From the NCBI GenBank assembly GCA_011390345.1, contig JAABSP010000026.1, forward strand, positions 1 through 64,000: a stretch of DNA of 64,000 bases, given 5' to 3'. This document shows, piece by piece, positions 7,576 to 15,413 of this stretch. The notes under the pieces are model-generated. The model saw only the letters and a list, made by a program, of their open reading frames with translations, was not told where the DNA came from and did no database searches. The DNA is from Desulfobacteraceae bacterium (GTDB lineage: Bacteria > Desulfobacterota > Desulfobacteria > Desulfobacterales > JAABSP01). The position numbers and the translations under genes were made by a program. Within the stretch, counting starts at the first letter, position 1; every line of letters starts with the position of its first letter.

Positions 7576-8199
7576 TCAGCGGGAGATCAGTTCCTTGTAA
7601 GCCTTCTGAATCTGCTGAAATCTCTTCTGGGCAAGTTCTTTGTAGGCATCCCCCTTGCCGGTCACATTGGCGGGCCCATAGCGCTTCTTCATCCGCCGGT
7701 ACGCGGCCTCGATCTCCTGCCTGCCGGCATTCGGAGAGATGCCCAGAAGGGTGTGGGGGTCGAGGTTTTCGGTCTCATCAACCGGCTTTGACGGATCAAC
7801 CGCGTCGCTGGCCTCTTTTTTATTGTAGGCTTTGAAAAATTCTGCGGTCTCTTTGATGAAAAGATAGTAGGTGGAAAAACCAAAGAGCAGCACGATCAAT
7901 GCGGCCGATATCCCATGAACCAGGAGATCGCCGGAAAAGAGGGCCAGGGCCACCGGAGAGATCTGCAGGATGATCATGACCTGTGCCAGCATACAGAGCA
8001 CCCGGCCCACCTTGTTGATGCGGATCACCATATAGGAGACCGCAATGCCGATAAGAAACCGGGGAGATACATTCCCGGGCATCAGAATGGCATACATCGC
8101 GATGTAAAACCAGATCCAGGCCAGCAGCGTATATCCGACGGCCAGTTGAACCGATTTGGGAAAGGTTTTGAATTCTTCAAAGCTCGGGGCGATCTTCAT
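7576..8199 (-). CDS. Membrane protein with degenerate J domain
   Basis: A 207-residue protein. The first 130 residues contain about four hydrophobic helices. A charged linker leads to a C-terminal J-like domain (about 145-207) with the helix I pattern DPHTLLGISPNAG, helix II EIEAAYRRMKKRY and helix III RFQQIQKAYKELIS. The HPD tripeptide that activates Hsp70 ATPase should follow helix II but is replaced by YGPANV, so classical DnaK stimulation is unlikely. The start at 8199 has AGGAG six bases upstream; a longer frame to 8277 runs through the GGATCA repeat and is less likely. The role is unknown; membrane-tethered scaffolding is a guess. Confidence 0.8.
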   Translation of the reverse strand: MKIAPSFEEFKTFPKSVQLAVGYTLLAWIWFYIAMYAILMPGNVSPRFLIGIAVSYMVIRINKVGRVLCMLAQVMIILQISPVALALFSGDLLVHGISAALIVLLFGFSTYYLFIKETAEFFKAYNKKEASDAVDPSKPVDETENLDPHTLLGISPNAGRQEIEAAYRRMKKRYGPANVTGKGDAYKELAQKRFQQIQKAYKELISR

Positions 8200-8213
8200 G
8201 TTTCTCCTGACTC

Positions 8214-8258
8214 CTTGATCCTGATCCAGATTCTGATCCTCATGCTTGATCCTTGACC
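8214..8258 (-). repeat. GGATCA direct repeats upstream of the J-domain gene
   Basis: TGATCC (GGATCA on the minus strand) occurs at 8216, 8222, 8234 and 8247, with a variant TTGACC at 8253. The array ends about 15 bp upstream of the J-domain start codon, in its leader. A shorter run with similar words lies at 50532-50564 before nosL's stop. Confidence 0.55.
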
Positions 8259-8364
8259 GGTACAAGCCCGTGGGCATTTAAGGGCTCCTGCATACGGAAG
8301 GACAGAGATATCATAAAACCGGCCAAGTGCAAAGCAGGTTTTTCATTTTCAAGGGAACAGGGGG

Positions 8365-9432
8365 TCAGAGCCAGTCATTGCGCTTGAAATAGATGAGCAT
8401 GCCTACGGTGATGCCGATCATGACGCCCCAGACTGTGAAATAGCCCCAGCGCCATTGAAGTTCGGGCATGTATTCGAAGTTCATGCCGTAGACCCCGGCA
8501 ATGAAGGTCAGAGGGATGAAGATGGTGGCGATCACCGTCAGCACCTTCATCACCTCGTTCATCCGGTTGCTGGCGGTGGAGAGGTAGAGGTCGAGCATTC
8601 CCGAGAGGATGTCTCTGAAGGAGTCGATGGTGTTCATCACTTGGGCCGCATGGTCGTTGACATCATCCAAAAAGATGCGGGTGCTCTCCTGAACCAAAGG
8701 CGGCCCCTCCCGCTTCATGGCCTGAAGGATTCCCCGGAAGGGCCAGACCTGACGCCAGAGAAAGATCATCTCACGTTTGAGATCATGGATGGCCTCGGGA
8801 GTTCCTGCGTCGGGTCGGACCAGAATCTCCTCCTCTAAAATCTCCATCCTCTCCTCGATCGCCTCCAGGGTGACAAAATAGTGATCCACCACCGCATCGA
8901 TCAGGGCATAGGCCAGATAATCGGCCCCCGCGCCCCGGATACGGCCCTTCCGCTTCCGGAGGCGCTCCCGGACCGCCTCGAAGACATCGGCCGGTGTCTC
9001 CTGAAACGAAAGGAGCACATTCTCCTTTAGCAGCAGGCTGATCTGCTCCGCGCGGATCTTTTCATGCTCCGGGTTTGAATAGAACATCTTGAGAACAATA
9101 TATAGATAGGTTTCGTAATCATCGAGCTTGGGCTGCTGGTTCGTGTGGACTATGTCCTCCAGGGTCAGGGGATGGATCGAGAAGATCTCCCCGATCCTTT
9201 CGATCAGATCGGTTTTGTGGATACCGTCGATGTTGATCCAGGTGACGCCCGGCGCGTGCAGCAGCCCGGCCAGATCGGAGACACTTTGGATCTCGACCTC
9301 CTCAAAGCGGTCAGGAGCATAGTTGAAGACTTGAATCCGCACAGGCTCGGTGCGGGGCGGGCCCGTATGGATCAGGGTTCCCGGTGGAAGGCCGGGCTTT
9401 TTTGCGGCTGTGGGCCGGGTAAAGCGGGTCAT
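8365..9432 (-). CDS. corA: CorA-family magnesium/cobalt transporter
   Basis: A 355-residue divalent cation channel of the inner membrane. The long N-terminal cytoplasmic domain includes the conserved block TLEDIVHTNQQPKLDDYETYLYIVLKM. The C-terminus has two membrane helices joined by the signature YGMNF. The last residues are basic and aromatic (YFKRNDWL), as usual for the family. The ATG overlaps the stop codon of the upstream pentapeptide/cNMP protein in an ATGA junction, so ion uptake may be made together with that sensor. Mg2+ versus Co2+ or Zn2+ preference cannot be told. No riboswitch is visible because the gene is internal to the transcript. Confidence 0.95.
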   Translation of the reverse strand: MTRFTRPTAAKKPGLPPGTLIHTGPPRTEPVRIQVFNYAPDRFEEVEIQSVSDLAGLLHAPGVTWINIDGIHKTDLIERIGEIFSIHPLTLEDIVHTNQQPKLDDYETYLYIVLKMFYSNPEHEKIRAEQISLLLKENVLLSFQETPADVFEAVRERLRKRKGRIRGAGADYLAYALIDAVVDHYFVTLEAIEERMEILEEEILVRPDAGTPEAIHDLKREMIFLWRQVWPFRGILQAMKREGPPLVQESTRIFLDDVNDHAAQVMNTIDSFRDILSGMLDLYLSTASNRMNEVMKVLTVIATIFIPLTFIAGVYGMNFEYMPELQWRWGYFTVWGVMIGITVGMLIYFKRNDWL

Positions 9433-11222
9433 TCGGATGTCTCCTCCTCATCGATCTGTTTGAGACCCTCCATGAGCAGCCACATGAAATCCCCCAACTC
9501 CTCCGCGTCTGCGGCTTCGGGAGGAAGCTCGGGGATGAATTTGAAGCGGCCCTCGATCTCCCGGAGCATCGCATAGAAGGCTTGGGTTCCGTTCTTCCCA
9601 TCATAGCGCGCGCCGATCAGCTCGCCGTCCCGGAAAACCGCGGTGCCGTCGCCCTTGGGGAGCTTGAGCCCCAGCACCCCGCTCTTCTGGTTGATATTGA
9701 GGGTCTGGAAGAGTTCGGCCGGGGGCATGTCGGAGATCTTTCCGACCATTCCCGAGGAGAGTTCCTCGGAGCGGACATCATGGATCTCGTTGAGCCGCTC
9801 GATGATCAGCCGGTTGAAATAGGTCTGCAGGGAGGGTAATCGGTTTAAAATCTTCCGGAAATCGCTCCCTTTCAAAAAGAGTACCCGGCTAGGCTCTGCC
9901 ATTCGGATGGTCGCGCCCGCGGGCCTTCCGCTCAAGAGGCTCATCTCGCCGAAGACCTCCCCTTTTCCCATGAAAGCGATGCTCATCTCCCGGTCTCCCA
10001 TGACCTCCACCCTGCCCGAGAGGATGATGTAGAGGTTCTTTCCCGGCTCTCCCTTATTTATGATGACATCATTTGCCTCATACTTTTTGAGCCCCATCAG
10101 GGAGACCAGATGCTCCAGATCCGATGGAGAGAGGCTGCGGAACAAAGAGAAGTTCCCCACCTGGCGGGCGATGCCTCTCAGCTCTTTACCCGGCTTTTGG
10201 ACTGCCCCGTTCTCCACCGGTTCCTCGGAACGCTGATAGGCCACCCTGACCGATCCGGTGCAGCCCCGGCAACTGAAGGTGTATCCATCCTTTCGTTTCT
10301 CCCCGTAGCGAAGCAGAGCGTTGAGGATGTCCTCTCCGAGAATGGCGCAGGCGCTCTTTTCCGGGGGAAAGGTGAGGATATGGCCTGCAAGGGTGATCCG
10401 TTCCGCGAGGTTATAGAGGGGGCATCTTTTGTTGGCGATGAGGGTATAGGTGGCATCGGGCAGCCGTTTTTCCCCTCCTTTTTTCAGCAGCAGGGTCCGG
10501 GCCGTGGGAAAGCGCTGCCGCAGCAAAACAGTGCCGATATCTCTGATCTTCTCTCCATTTGCAGGATCGATCCGTGCTATCAGCTCCTCGGGCAGTCCGG
10601 TTCCGGCTAAAAAGGCTCTGGGGATCTCCCCTTTGGTCCGAAAGAGAGTATCGACGCCGATCATGGGGGGCGCATCGAACCGGGCCTTATCGAGATTCTT
10701 GATGCGGCCCAGATCCAGGTTCCCGAAGATGGTTCCCGCGATCACGGCCTCGTCAAAATCGGTGTTGCCCAGAACCGCAGCCGTGAAGTCGGTATGGAAG
10801 AGCTTTGCCCGGATCATCCGGGCGTCGCTCAGCTCGGCCCTGATGAGCCTGGCATGGCTCAGATCTACGCCGTTCATGATCCCGCCCCAGCAGTTGGCAT
10901 CCATCAGCAAAATATGGGAGAGGTCGGCCCCGGTCAGATCGGCCTCGGTCAGATCCGCATTTGTGGCGTCGGCCCAGCGGAGATCGGCATTGCTAAGATT
11001 GGCAAAACAGAGATTTGCCCGCTGCAGCGAAGCTCGCAAGAGCCTGGAATTGTTGATATTGGCCTCCCAGAGATTGGTATCGCTCAGATCCGCGTTGCTC
11101 AGGTCCCCATGGCTCAGATTGATATTGGAGAGATCCGGCTTCTCATCCGGATTCTCTTTCCGCCATAGATTCCATGCATCGACCCCTTTTTTGATCAGAT
11201 CGATATGTTTCTGATTGCCCAT
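9429..11222 (-). CDS. Pentapeptide-repeat / cNMP-binding / DUF4388 protein
   Basis: A modular cytoplasmic protein of about 597 residues. Residues about 25-165 are pentapeptide repeats of the A(D/N)LxxA kind, which form a right-handed quadrilateral helix. A middle block holds CPLYN...SAC...SCRGC cysteines and resembles the small TIGR04076-type domain; that is only a resemblance. Around 360-480 is a cyclic-nucleotide-binding fold, with the phosphate-binding-cassette-like FGEMSLLSGRPAGATIR. The C-terminal 100 residues (GKISDMPPAELFQTL...SGVLGLKL...GELIGARYD) fit DUF4388/PATAN. There is no DNA-binding or kinase domain. It is translationally coupled to corA. The start is uncertain: ATGs at 11222 and 11258 are in frame, and neither has a well-spaced ribosome-binding site. 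Confidence 0.85.
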   Translation of the reverse strand: MGNQKHIDLIKKGVDAWNLWRKENPDEKPDLSNINLSHGDLSNADLSDTNLWEANINNSRLLRASLQRANLCFANLSNADLRWADATNADLTEADLTGADLSHILLMDANCWGGIMNGVDLSHARLIRAELSDARMIRAKLFHTDFTAAVLGNTDFDEAVIAGTIFGNLDLGRIKNLDKARFDAPPMIGVDTLFRTKGEIPRAFLAGTGLPEELIARIDPANGEKIRDIGTVLLRQRFPTARTLLLKKGGEKRLPDATYTLIANKRCPLYNLAERITLAGHILTFPPEKSACAILGEDILNALLRYGEKRKDGYTFSCRGCTGSVRVAYQRSEEPVENGAVQKPGKELRGIARQVGNFSLFRSLSPSDLEHLVSLMGLKKYEANDVIINKGEPGKNLYIILSGRVEVMGDREMSIAFMGKGEVFGEMSLLSGRPAGATIRMAEPSRVLFLKGSDFRKILNRLPSLQTYFNRLIIERLNEIHDVRSEELSSGMVGKISDMPPAELFQTLNINQKSGVLGLKLPKGDGTAVFRDGELIGARYDGKNGTQAFYAMLREIEGRFKFIPELPPEAADAEELGDFMWLLMEGLKQIDEEETSE

Positions 11223-11351
11223 AGAATTCAGACGCGCCCTCTTGCAAGTGTTTAACATCCTCGAATGCCTGTAAAACAGGCTACCATAAGAAGAAACATT
11301 TGTCGAACAAAAGCAATGGGCCGATCCCTGCTCATTCCCTGAAGCCCCCCA

Positions 11352-11380
11352 TTGAAAGGCGGGTGCGTTTGGGTTATATT
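11352..11380 (+). promoter_or_regulatory. Sigma-70-type promoter for the PAS-GGDEF gene
   Basis: TTGAAA (11352-11357) and TATATT (11375-11380) are separated by 17 bp and lie about 40 bp before the ATG at 11422. GGAGAG is placed between them and the start. The spacing is ideal; the elements match the consensus at five of six positions each. Confidence 0.55.
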
Positions 11381-11421
11381 CAGAGGGAAAAATAACCGTT
11401 TATGAACGGAGAGATATTTCA

Positions 11422-12894
11422 ATGAAAAAGATCGAAAAAAGGCCCGATGCCAAAAAGGGCTCAGGGTCGGAGGGAGAGCTTGCGGATTGCCAGAAGAGCC
11501 TTGCGGAACTGGAGAAGACCGAAAGTCTCTACCGCCGGATTGTGGAGAATGCCAGCGAGGGGATTCTCGTGGCCCGGGAGGGCCGGATTCTTTTCTGCAA
11601 CCCCAAAGTACGGCAGATGCTGGGAATATACGGCAGCGATCTCTCCTTTGCAGAGATCATCCATCCCGATGACCGGGAGATGGTGCTCTGCCGCCATCAT
11701 ATGCGAATGGCGGGGAATTCGGAAATGATCCCCTCCCTCTATCCCTTTCGCGTGGTCAAGGGAGGCGAGATCCTCTGGGTGGAGATCAACTCGGTGATGA
11801 TCCAGTGGGAGGGAATGCCCGCCACCCTCAATTTTGTCACAGACATCACCGAACGGAAACGGGCAGAAGAGGAGCTGGCCTCCTATCGGGGACAACTGGA
11901 GGAGCTGGTGTCGGAAAGGACCGCCCAGTTGACCCGGGCCAATGGGCTACTGCAGAACGAGATCCAGGAGCGGTGGCGCGCGGAGGCGGCCCTGCGCCGC
12001 AGCGAAGAGAAGTATAAAAACATCCTCAAGAGCATCGAAGAGGGGTATTTCGAGGTGGATCTGGGGGGCCACATGATCTTTTTCAATGATGCCATGTGCG
12101 AGATCTCCGGCTGCAACCCCAAAGAGCTGATGGGAATGCACAACCGGGAGTACACCTCTCCAGAGACGGCCAGGCGCATGTACGAGGTCTTCAATCGGGT
12201 CTATCAGACCGGAAGATCGGTAAAGATCATGGATTTCGAGATCATCCGCAAGGACGGCACGCCGCGGATTCTGGAGATGTCGATCGCGCTGATTCGAGAC
12301 GAGGGGGAGAAGCCAGAGGGATTTCGGGGGATCGTCCGGGATGTGACAGAACGGAACCAGGCCCAGGCCAGGCTGGCCTATCTGGCCTATCACGACTCTC
12401 TTACGGGGCTGCTCAACCGGAAGGCCTTTCTGGAGCGGCTGGAGGAGTCGATCACCTATGCGGGCCGGTACGGGATGAAGCGGGCCGTCCTCTTTATCGA
12501 TCTGGACCGGTTCAAACAGGTCAATGATACCTACGGCCATGAGATCGGGGATAAGCTGCTGGAGGAGGTGGCCCGGCGTCTGAAGGGTGCGATCCGGTCC
12601 ACAGATATCATCTGCCGTCTCGGCGGAGACGAGTTTACGGTGATCCTGAACAATCCGGACAACCCCAGACCAAAGATCGCGGCCGACAAGATCCGGACCG
12701 TTCTCTCCGAACCCTATGTGATCGACAACGTCACCATCGACTATATCTCCACCAGCATCGGCATCAGCATCTTTCCCGATGACGGGGAGGAGGTGAGGAC
12801 CCTGATCCGGAATGCCGATATCGCGATGTACAGCGCAAAGGACGCAAGAGACTGCTGTATCTGCTATGACGAAGGAATGGTTCGATTCTATTGA
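11422..12894 (+). CDS. PAS-PAS-GGDEF diguanylate cyclase
   Basis: A 490-residue soluble signalling protein. PAS domain 1 covers about residues 38-145 and ends in the usual DITERKRAEEE linker. A coiled-coil of about 50 residues follows. PAS domain 2 (about 195-310) ends in VRDVTERNQAQ. The GGDEF domain (about 320-485) has the start motif DSLTGLLNRKAF, the metal-binding FIDLDRFKQVND, an intact LGGDEF active site, and the inhibitory-site motif RSTD exactly five residues before GGDEF. It should make c-di-GMP from GTP with product feedback. There are no membrane helices, so the signal is likely cytoplasmic. A haem or flavin ligand for the PAS domains cannot be predicted. Confidence 0.95.
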   Translation: MKKIEKRPDAKKGSGSEGELADCQKSLAELEKTESLYRRIVENASEGILVAREGRILFCNPKVRQMLGIYGSDLSFAEIIHPDDREMVLCRHHMRMAGNSEMIPSLYPFRVVKGGEILWVEINSVMIQWEGMPATLNFVTDITERKRAEEELASYRGQLEELVSERTAQLTRANGLLQNEIQERWRAEAALRRSEEKYKNILKSIEEGYFEVDLGGHMIFFNDAMCEISGCNPKELMGMHNREYTSPETARRMYEVFNRVYQTGRSVKIMDFEIIRKDGTPRILEMSIALIRDEGEKPEGFRGIVRDVTERNQAQARLAYLAYHDSLTGLLNRKAFLERLEESITYAGRYGMKRAVLFIDLDRFKQVNDTYGHEIGDKLLEEVARRLKGAIRSTDIICRLGGDEFTVILNNPDNPRPKIAADKIRTVLSEPYVIDNVTIDYISTSIGISIFPDDGEEVRTLIRNADIAMYSAKDARDCCICYDEGMVRFY

Positions 12895-12998
12895 AAATGT
12901 CCCGATAATATCACCATCCCCGGAGTCGGCTTCGACAATGACAATTTTATCAAAAAGAGGGCCGGGACCACGACCCGATCCTCGGGGAGATTTCGAAA

Positions 12999-13502
12999 AT
13001 GCTTTCAAAATTGATCCTGAAGATATTGGCCATTAAGATAGGGGTACTGTTCATTTTCGGCGGATGGGTCGTTTTGATCCCCGGCGCATTTGGGGATACG
13101 ATCCATCTCAAGAGCGGCCGGACCGTCCGGGTGGAAAGGGCATGGGAGGAGAACGGGCAGATCCGGTGTGAGATGTATGGGGCCACCATCGGCTATAACA
13201 AAGCCGATGTCCTCCGGATCGAAAAGGACGATTGGCGACCCGAACCGGAAGAAGAGGCTGAGGCGCCGGCCGTCAAAAAGATCGCGCCCGATCTTTTCCA
13301 GACCGACATCCGAAAGGTGATCGATATGCTCCGGGAGCCCAGCGGCAAAAATTTCGCGATCGATCCCGATGTGACCGGCTCCGTCACCCTCACCATCGAA
13401 GAGCCGGTTCCCTGGACCGAGGTACTCGATCTGGTTCTCAAGATGAACGGATTGGAAAAGGAGTTTTTCGGACCCGACACTATTCGTATCTATCGGCGAT
13501 AG
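12999..13502 (+). CDS. Exported orphan STN (secretin short N-terminal) domain protein
   Basis: A 167-residue protein with a signal peptide (residues about 1-32). Residues 33-80 form a small beta-rich segment (LKSGRTVRVERAW...YNKADVLRIE). An acidic linker leads to a C-terminal STN/secretin_TonB fold (about 95-167): LFQTDIRKVIDMLREPSG, then FAIDPDVTGSVTL and VPWTEVLDLVLKMNGL. In PilQ and TonB-dependent receptors this domain docks periplasmic partners, but no pore-forming secretin follows here. The gene stands alone between the cyclase gene and amtB. It may plug into a secretin encoded elsewhere, for example for type IV pili. GGGGAGA about 8 bp before the ATG supports the start. Confidence 0.8.
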   Translation: MLSKLILKILAIKIGVLFIFGGWVVLIPGAFGDTIHLKSGRTVRVERAWEENGQIRCEMYGATIGYNKADVLRIEKDDWRPEPEEEAEAPAVKKIAPDLFQTDIRKVIDMLREPSGKNFAIDPDVTGSVTLTIEEPVPWTEVLDLVLKMNGLEKEFFGPDTIRIYRR

Positions 13503-13650
13503 ATAATACAATTTTGTATCATATTTTTGGATGAGATGACAATATCGAAACAAAAGATTCCATCCATACGAAAATGTATCTGCATGTCTGTTCTGTTTTA
13601 TTCCTTTTACATCAGTCACTTATCAAACTCACCTCCTCAGTTCCCCCTTT

Positions 13651-13666
13651 TGGCATGGCCTTTGCT
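13651..13666 (+). promoter_or_regulatory. Sigma-54 (-24/-12) promoter of amtB
   Basis: TGGCATGGCCTTTGCT matches the sigma-54 consensus (TGGCAYG-N4-TTGCW) at every conserved base. The -24 GG (13652-13653) and the -12 GC (13664-13665) are exactly 10 bp apart. It lies about 80 bp before the amtB ATG. Nitrogen control by an NtrC-type activator is the usual arrangement for amtB. Confidence 0.9.
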
Positions 13667-13744
13667 TTTTATGCTGTCCAGAAGAGAAGAAAAGGCTTTT
13701 TTTAGATCTGTAATTTTAATCTTCAATCATAAAGGAGGGTAATC

Positions 13745-15148
13745 ATGCGGTGGATCTTTTGGACAGCAATTCTGATGATGACGGGAGTGGCGGATGTTCT
13801 GGCGGAACCGCCCACAGCCGAATCGAACCTGACAGCCATCGAGCTGGTGCAGACCCATGCCAACTTTCTCTGGACCCTGATCGCGGCCGCGCTCGTCTTC
13901 TTCATGCAGGCCGGCTTTTCGATGGTGGAGGCCGGTTTTACCCGGTCCAAAAATGCCATCAACATCATGATGAAGAACCTGATGGATTTTTCAATGGGCT
14001 CCATAGCGTTCTGGGCCATCGGCTTCGGTCTGATGTTCGGCGCATCCGGCACCGGATGGTTCGGCACCAGCGGATTCTTTTTGAGCGATTTCAGCCCGGA
14101 CGGCGACCCCTGGGTGCTTGCCTTCTGGATGTTTCAGGTGGTCTTTGCTGCAACTGCCGCTACCATTGTATCGGGCGCGATGGCCGAGCGGACCAAGTTC
14201 GTGGGGTATCTGCTCTACAGCGCGGTTGTCAGCGGCCTCATCTATCCCATCTTCGGGAGTTGGGCCTGGGGCGGGCTTTTCAAAGGAAGCGGCTGGCTGG
14301 AAGGGCTCGGCTTCATCGACTTTGCCGGCTCTACCGTGGTCCACTCCGTGGGCGGCTGGGCAGCACTGGCCGGCGCGATCGTCTTAGGCCCCCGCCTCGG
14401 GAAATACGGCAGGGACGGCGCCATCCGGCCGATTCTGGGCCACAACATGCCACTGGCAGCCCTCGGCGTCTTCATCCTCTGGCTCGGATGGTTCGGCTTC
14501 AACCCCGGCTCCACCACCACGGCCGATAAATCGATTGCCATGATCTTCGTCAACACCAATCTCGCGGCCGCGGCCGGCGCAATTCTTGCCATGGCCACCT
14601 CCTGGATCAAATTCGGCAAACCTGAAGTGGGTATGAGTCTGAACGGCGCGCTCGCGGGCCTGGTCGCCATCACCGCTGGATGTGCAAACGTCTCCCCCAA
14701 CAGTGCCATCATAATCGGGGCATTCGCGGGCGTCATCGTGGTTATGGCTGTCCTCTTCTTCGACCGGATCAAAATCGACGATCCCGTCGGCGCAATTTCG
14801 GTGCATGGCGTCTGCGGCGCCTGGGGAACCCTTGCGGCCGGGATCTTCAACATGGGCGGCACTTCCCTTGAAATCATCGGGGTACAGGCCCTGGGGATCG
14901 CGGCATGCTTTGTCTGGACATTCACCACCGCATTTATCATGTTCAAGGGCATTGCAGCCACCGTCGGACTCCGGGTCTCCCCCGAGGAGGAGTTGGAGGG
15001 GCTCGACTTCTCCGAACACGGAGGCAAAGCCTATCCCGATTTCGAGATCCTCTCCCACGGCGGGATCGGCTTCTCCGGGGGCACGGGATCATCGGCTACG
15101 GAAAAGAGCGGCGTATCGAGCCTAGTTCCCAGCGAGGAGATCAGCTGA
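13745..15148 (+). CDS. amtB: Ammonium transporter
   Basis: A 467-residue Amt/Rh-family channel of the inner membrane. A cleavable signal peptide (MRWIFWTAILMMTGVADVLA) precedes about eleven membrane helices. Diagnostic stretches are QAGFSMVEAGFTRSKN, the SGAMAERTKF segment, the conserved Asp in GFIDFAGSTVVHSVGGWAA with its pore histidine, and the second pore histidine in ISVHGVCGAWGTLA. The cytoplasmic C-terminal tail, which controls gating in related proteins, is long (about 60 residues) and Gly/Ser-rich at its end. AGGAGGGT precedes the ATG. The gene has its own sigma-54 promoter and terminator, so it is monocistronic. The usual glnK (PII) partner is absent next door, which is unusual for amtB. 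Confidence 0.97.
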   Translation: MRWIFWTAILMMTGVADVLAEPPTAESNLTAIELVQTHANFLWTLIAAALVFFMQAGFSMVEAGFTRSKNAINIMMKNLMDFSMGSIAFWAIGFGLMFGASGTGWFGTSGFFLSDFSPDGDPWVLAFWMFQVVFAATAATIVSGAMAERTKFVGYLLYSAVVSGLIYPIFGSWAWGGLFKGSGWLEGLGFIDFAGSTVVHSVGGWAALAGAIVLGPRLGKYGRDGAIRPILGHNMPLAALGVFILWLGWFGFNPGSTTTADKSIAMIFVNTNLAAAAGAILAMATSWIKFGKPEVGMSLNGALAGLVAITAGCANVSPNSAIIIGAFAGVIVVMAVLFFDRIKIDDPVGAISVHGVCGAWGTLAAGIFNMGGTSLEIIGVQALGIAACFVWTFTTAFIMFKGIAATVGLRVSPEEELEGLDFSEHGGKAYPDFEILSHGGIGFSGGTGSSATEKSGVSSLVPSEEIS

Positions 15149-15204
15149 TCCCCATTTTGTAAGTGTCTCCTCCTGTGCGGCCGTTTAATGGCTGCGCGGG
15201 AACC

Positions 15205-15259
15205 GGGAACCGCCTCCCTGATTTGGCCGATATCAGCGGAAGCGGTTCCCATTTTTTTT
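15205..15259 (+). terminator. Rho-independent terminator of amtB
   Basis: GGGAACCGC (15205-15213) pairs with GCGGTTCCC (15242-15250). An inner CTGAT/ATCAG pairing extends the structure, and eight T residues follow at 15252-15259. Confidence 0.9.
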
Positions 15260-15302
15260 GGCTTTGCAAAATCTCGCGATTTCATTTACCATGTCTCCTG
15301 CT

Positions 15303-15366
15303 GATTTTCGAAAATGGCAGAAAATCGCTTTACCATTTGACAGAAAGAGCGTTTTTAAGCTATGTG
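15303..15366 (+). promoter_or_regulatory. Possible promoter and hairpin before the HD-GYP gene
   Basis: TTGACA at 15337-15342 is a perfect -35 element. A weak -10 (TATGTG, 15361-15366) follows after 18 bp. Just upstream, GATTTTC and GAAAATC (15303-15326) can form a 7-bp hairpin. CTTTACCATTT here also echoes ATTTACCATGT at 15285-15295. Only the -35 is convincing. Confidence 0.4.
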
Positions 15367-15413
15367 AATATTGAAAAATTATGAATTCGAGTACCTCATA
15401 AAGGTGCAAAGAG

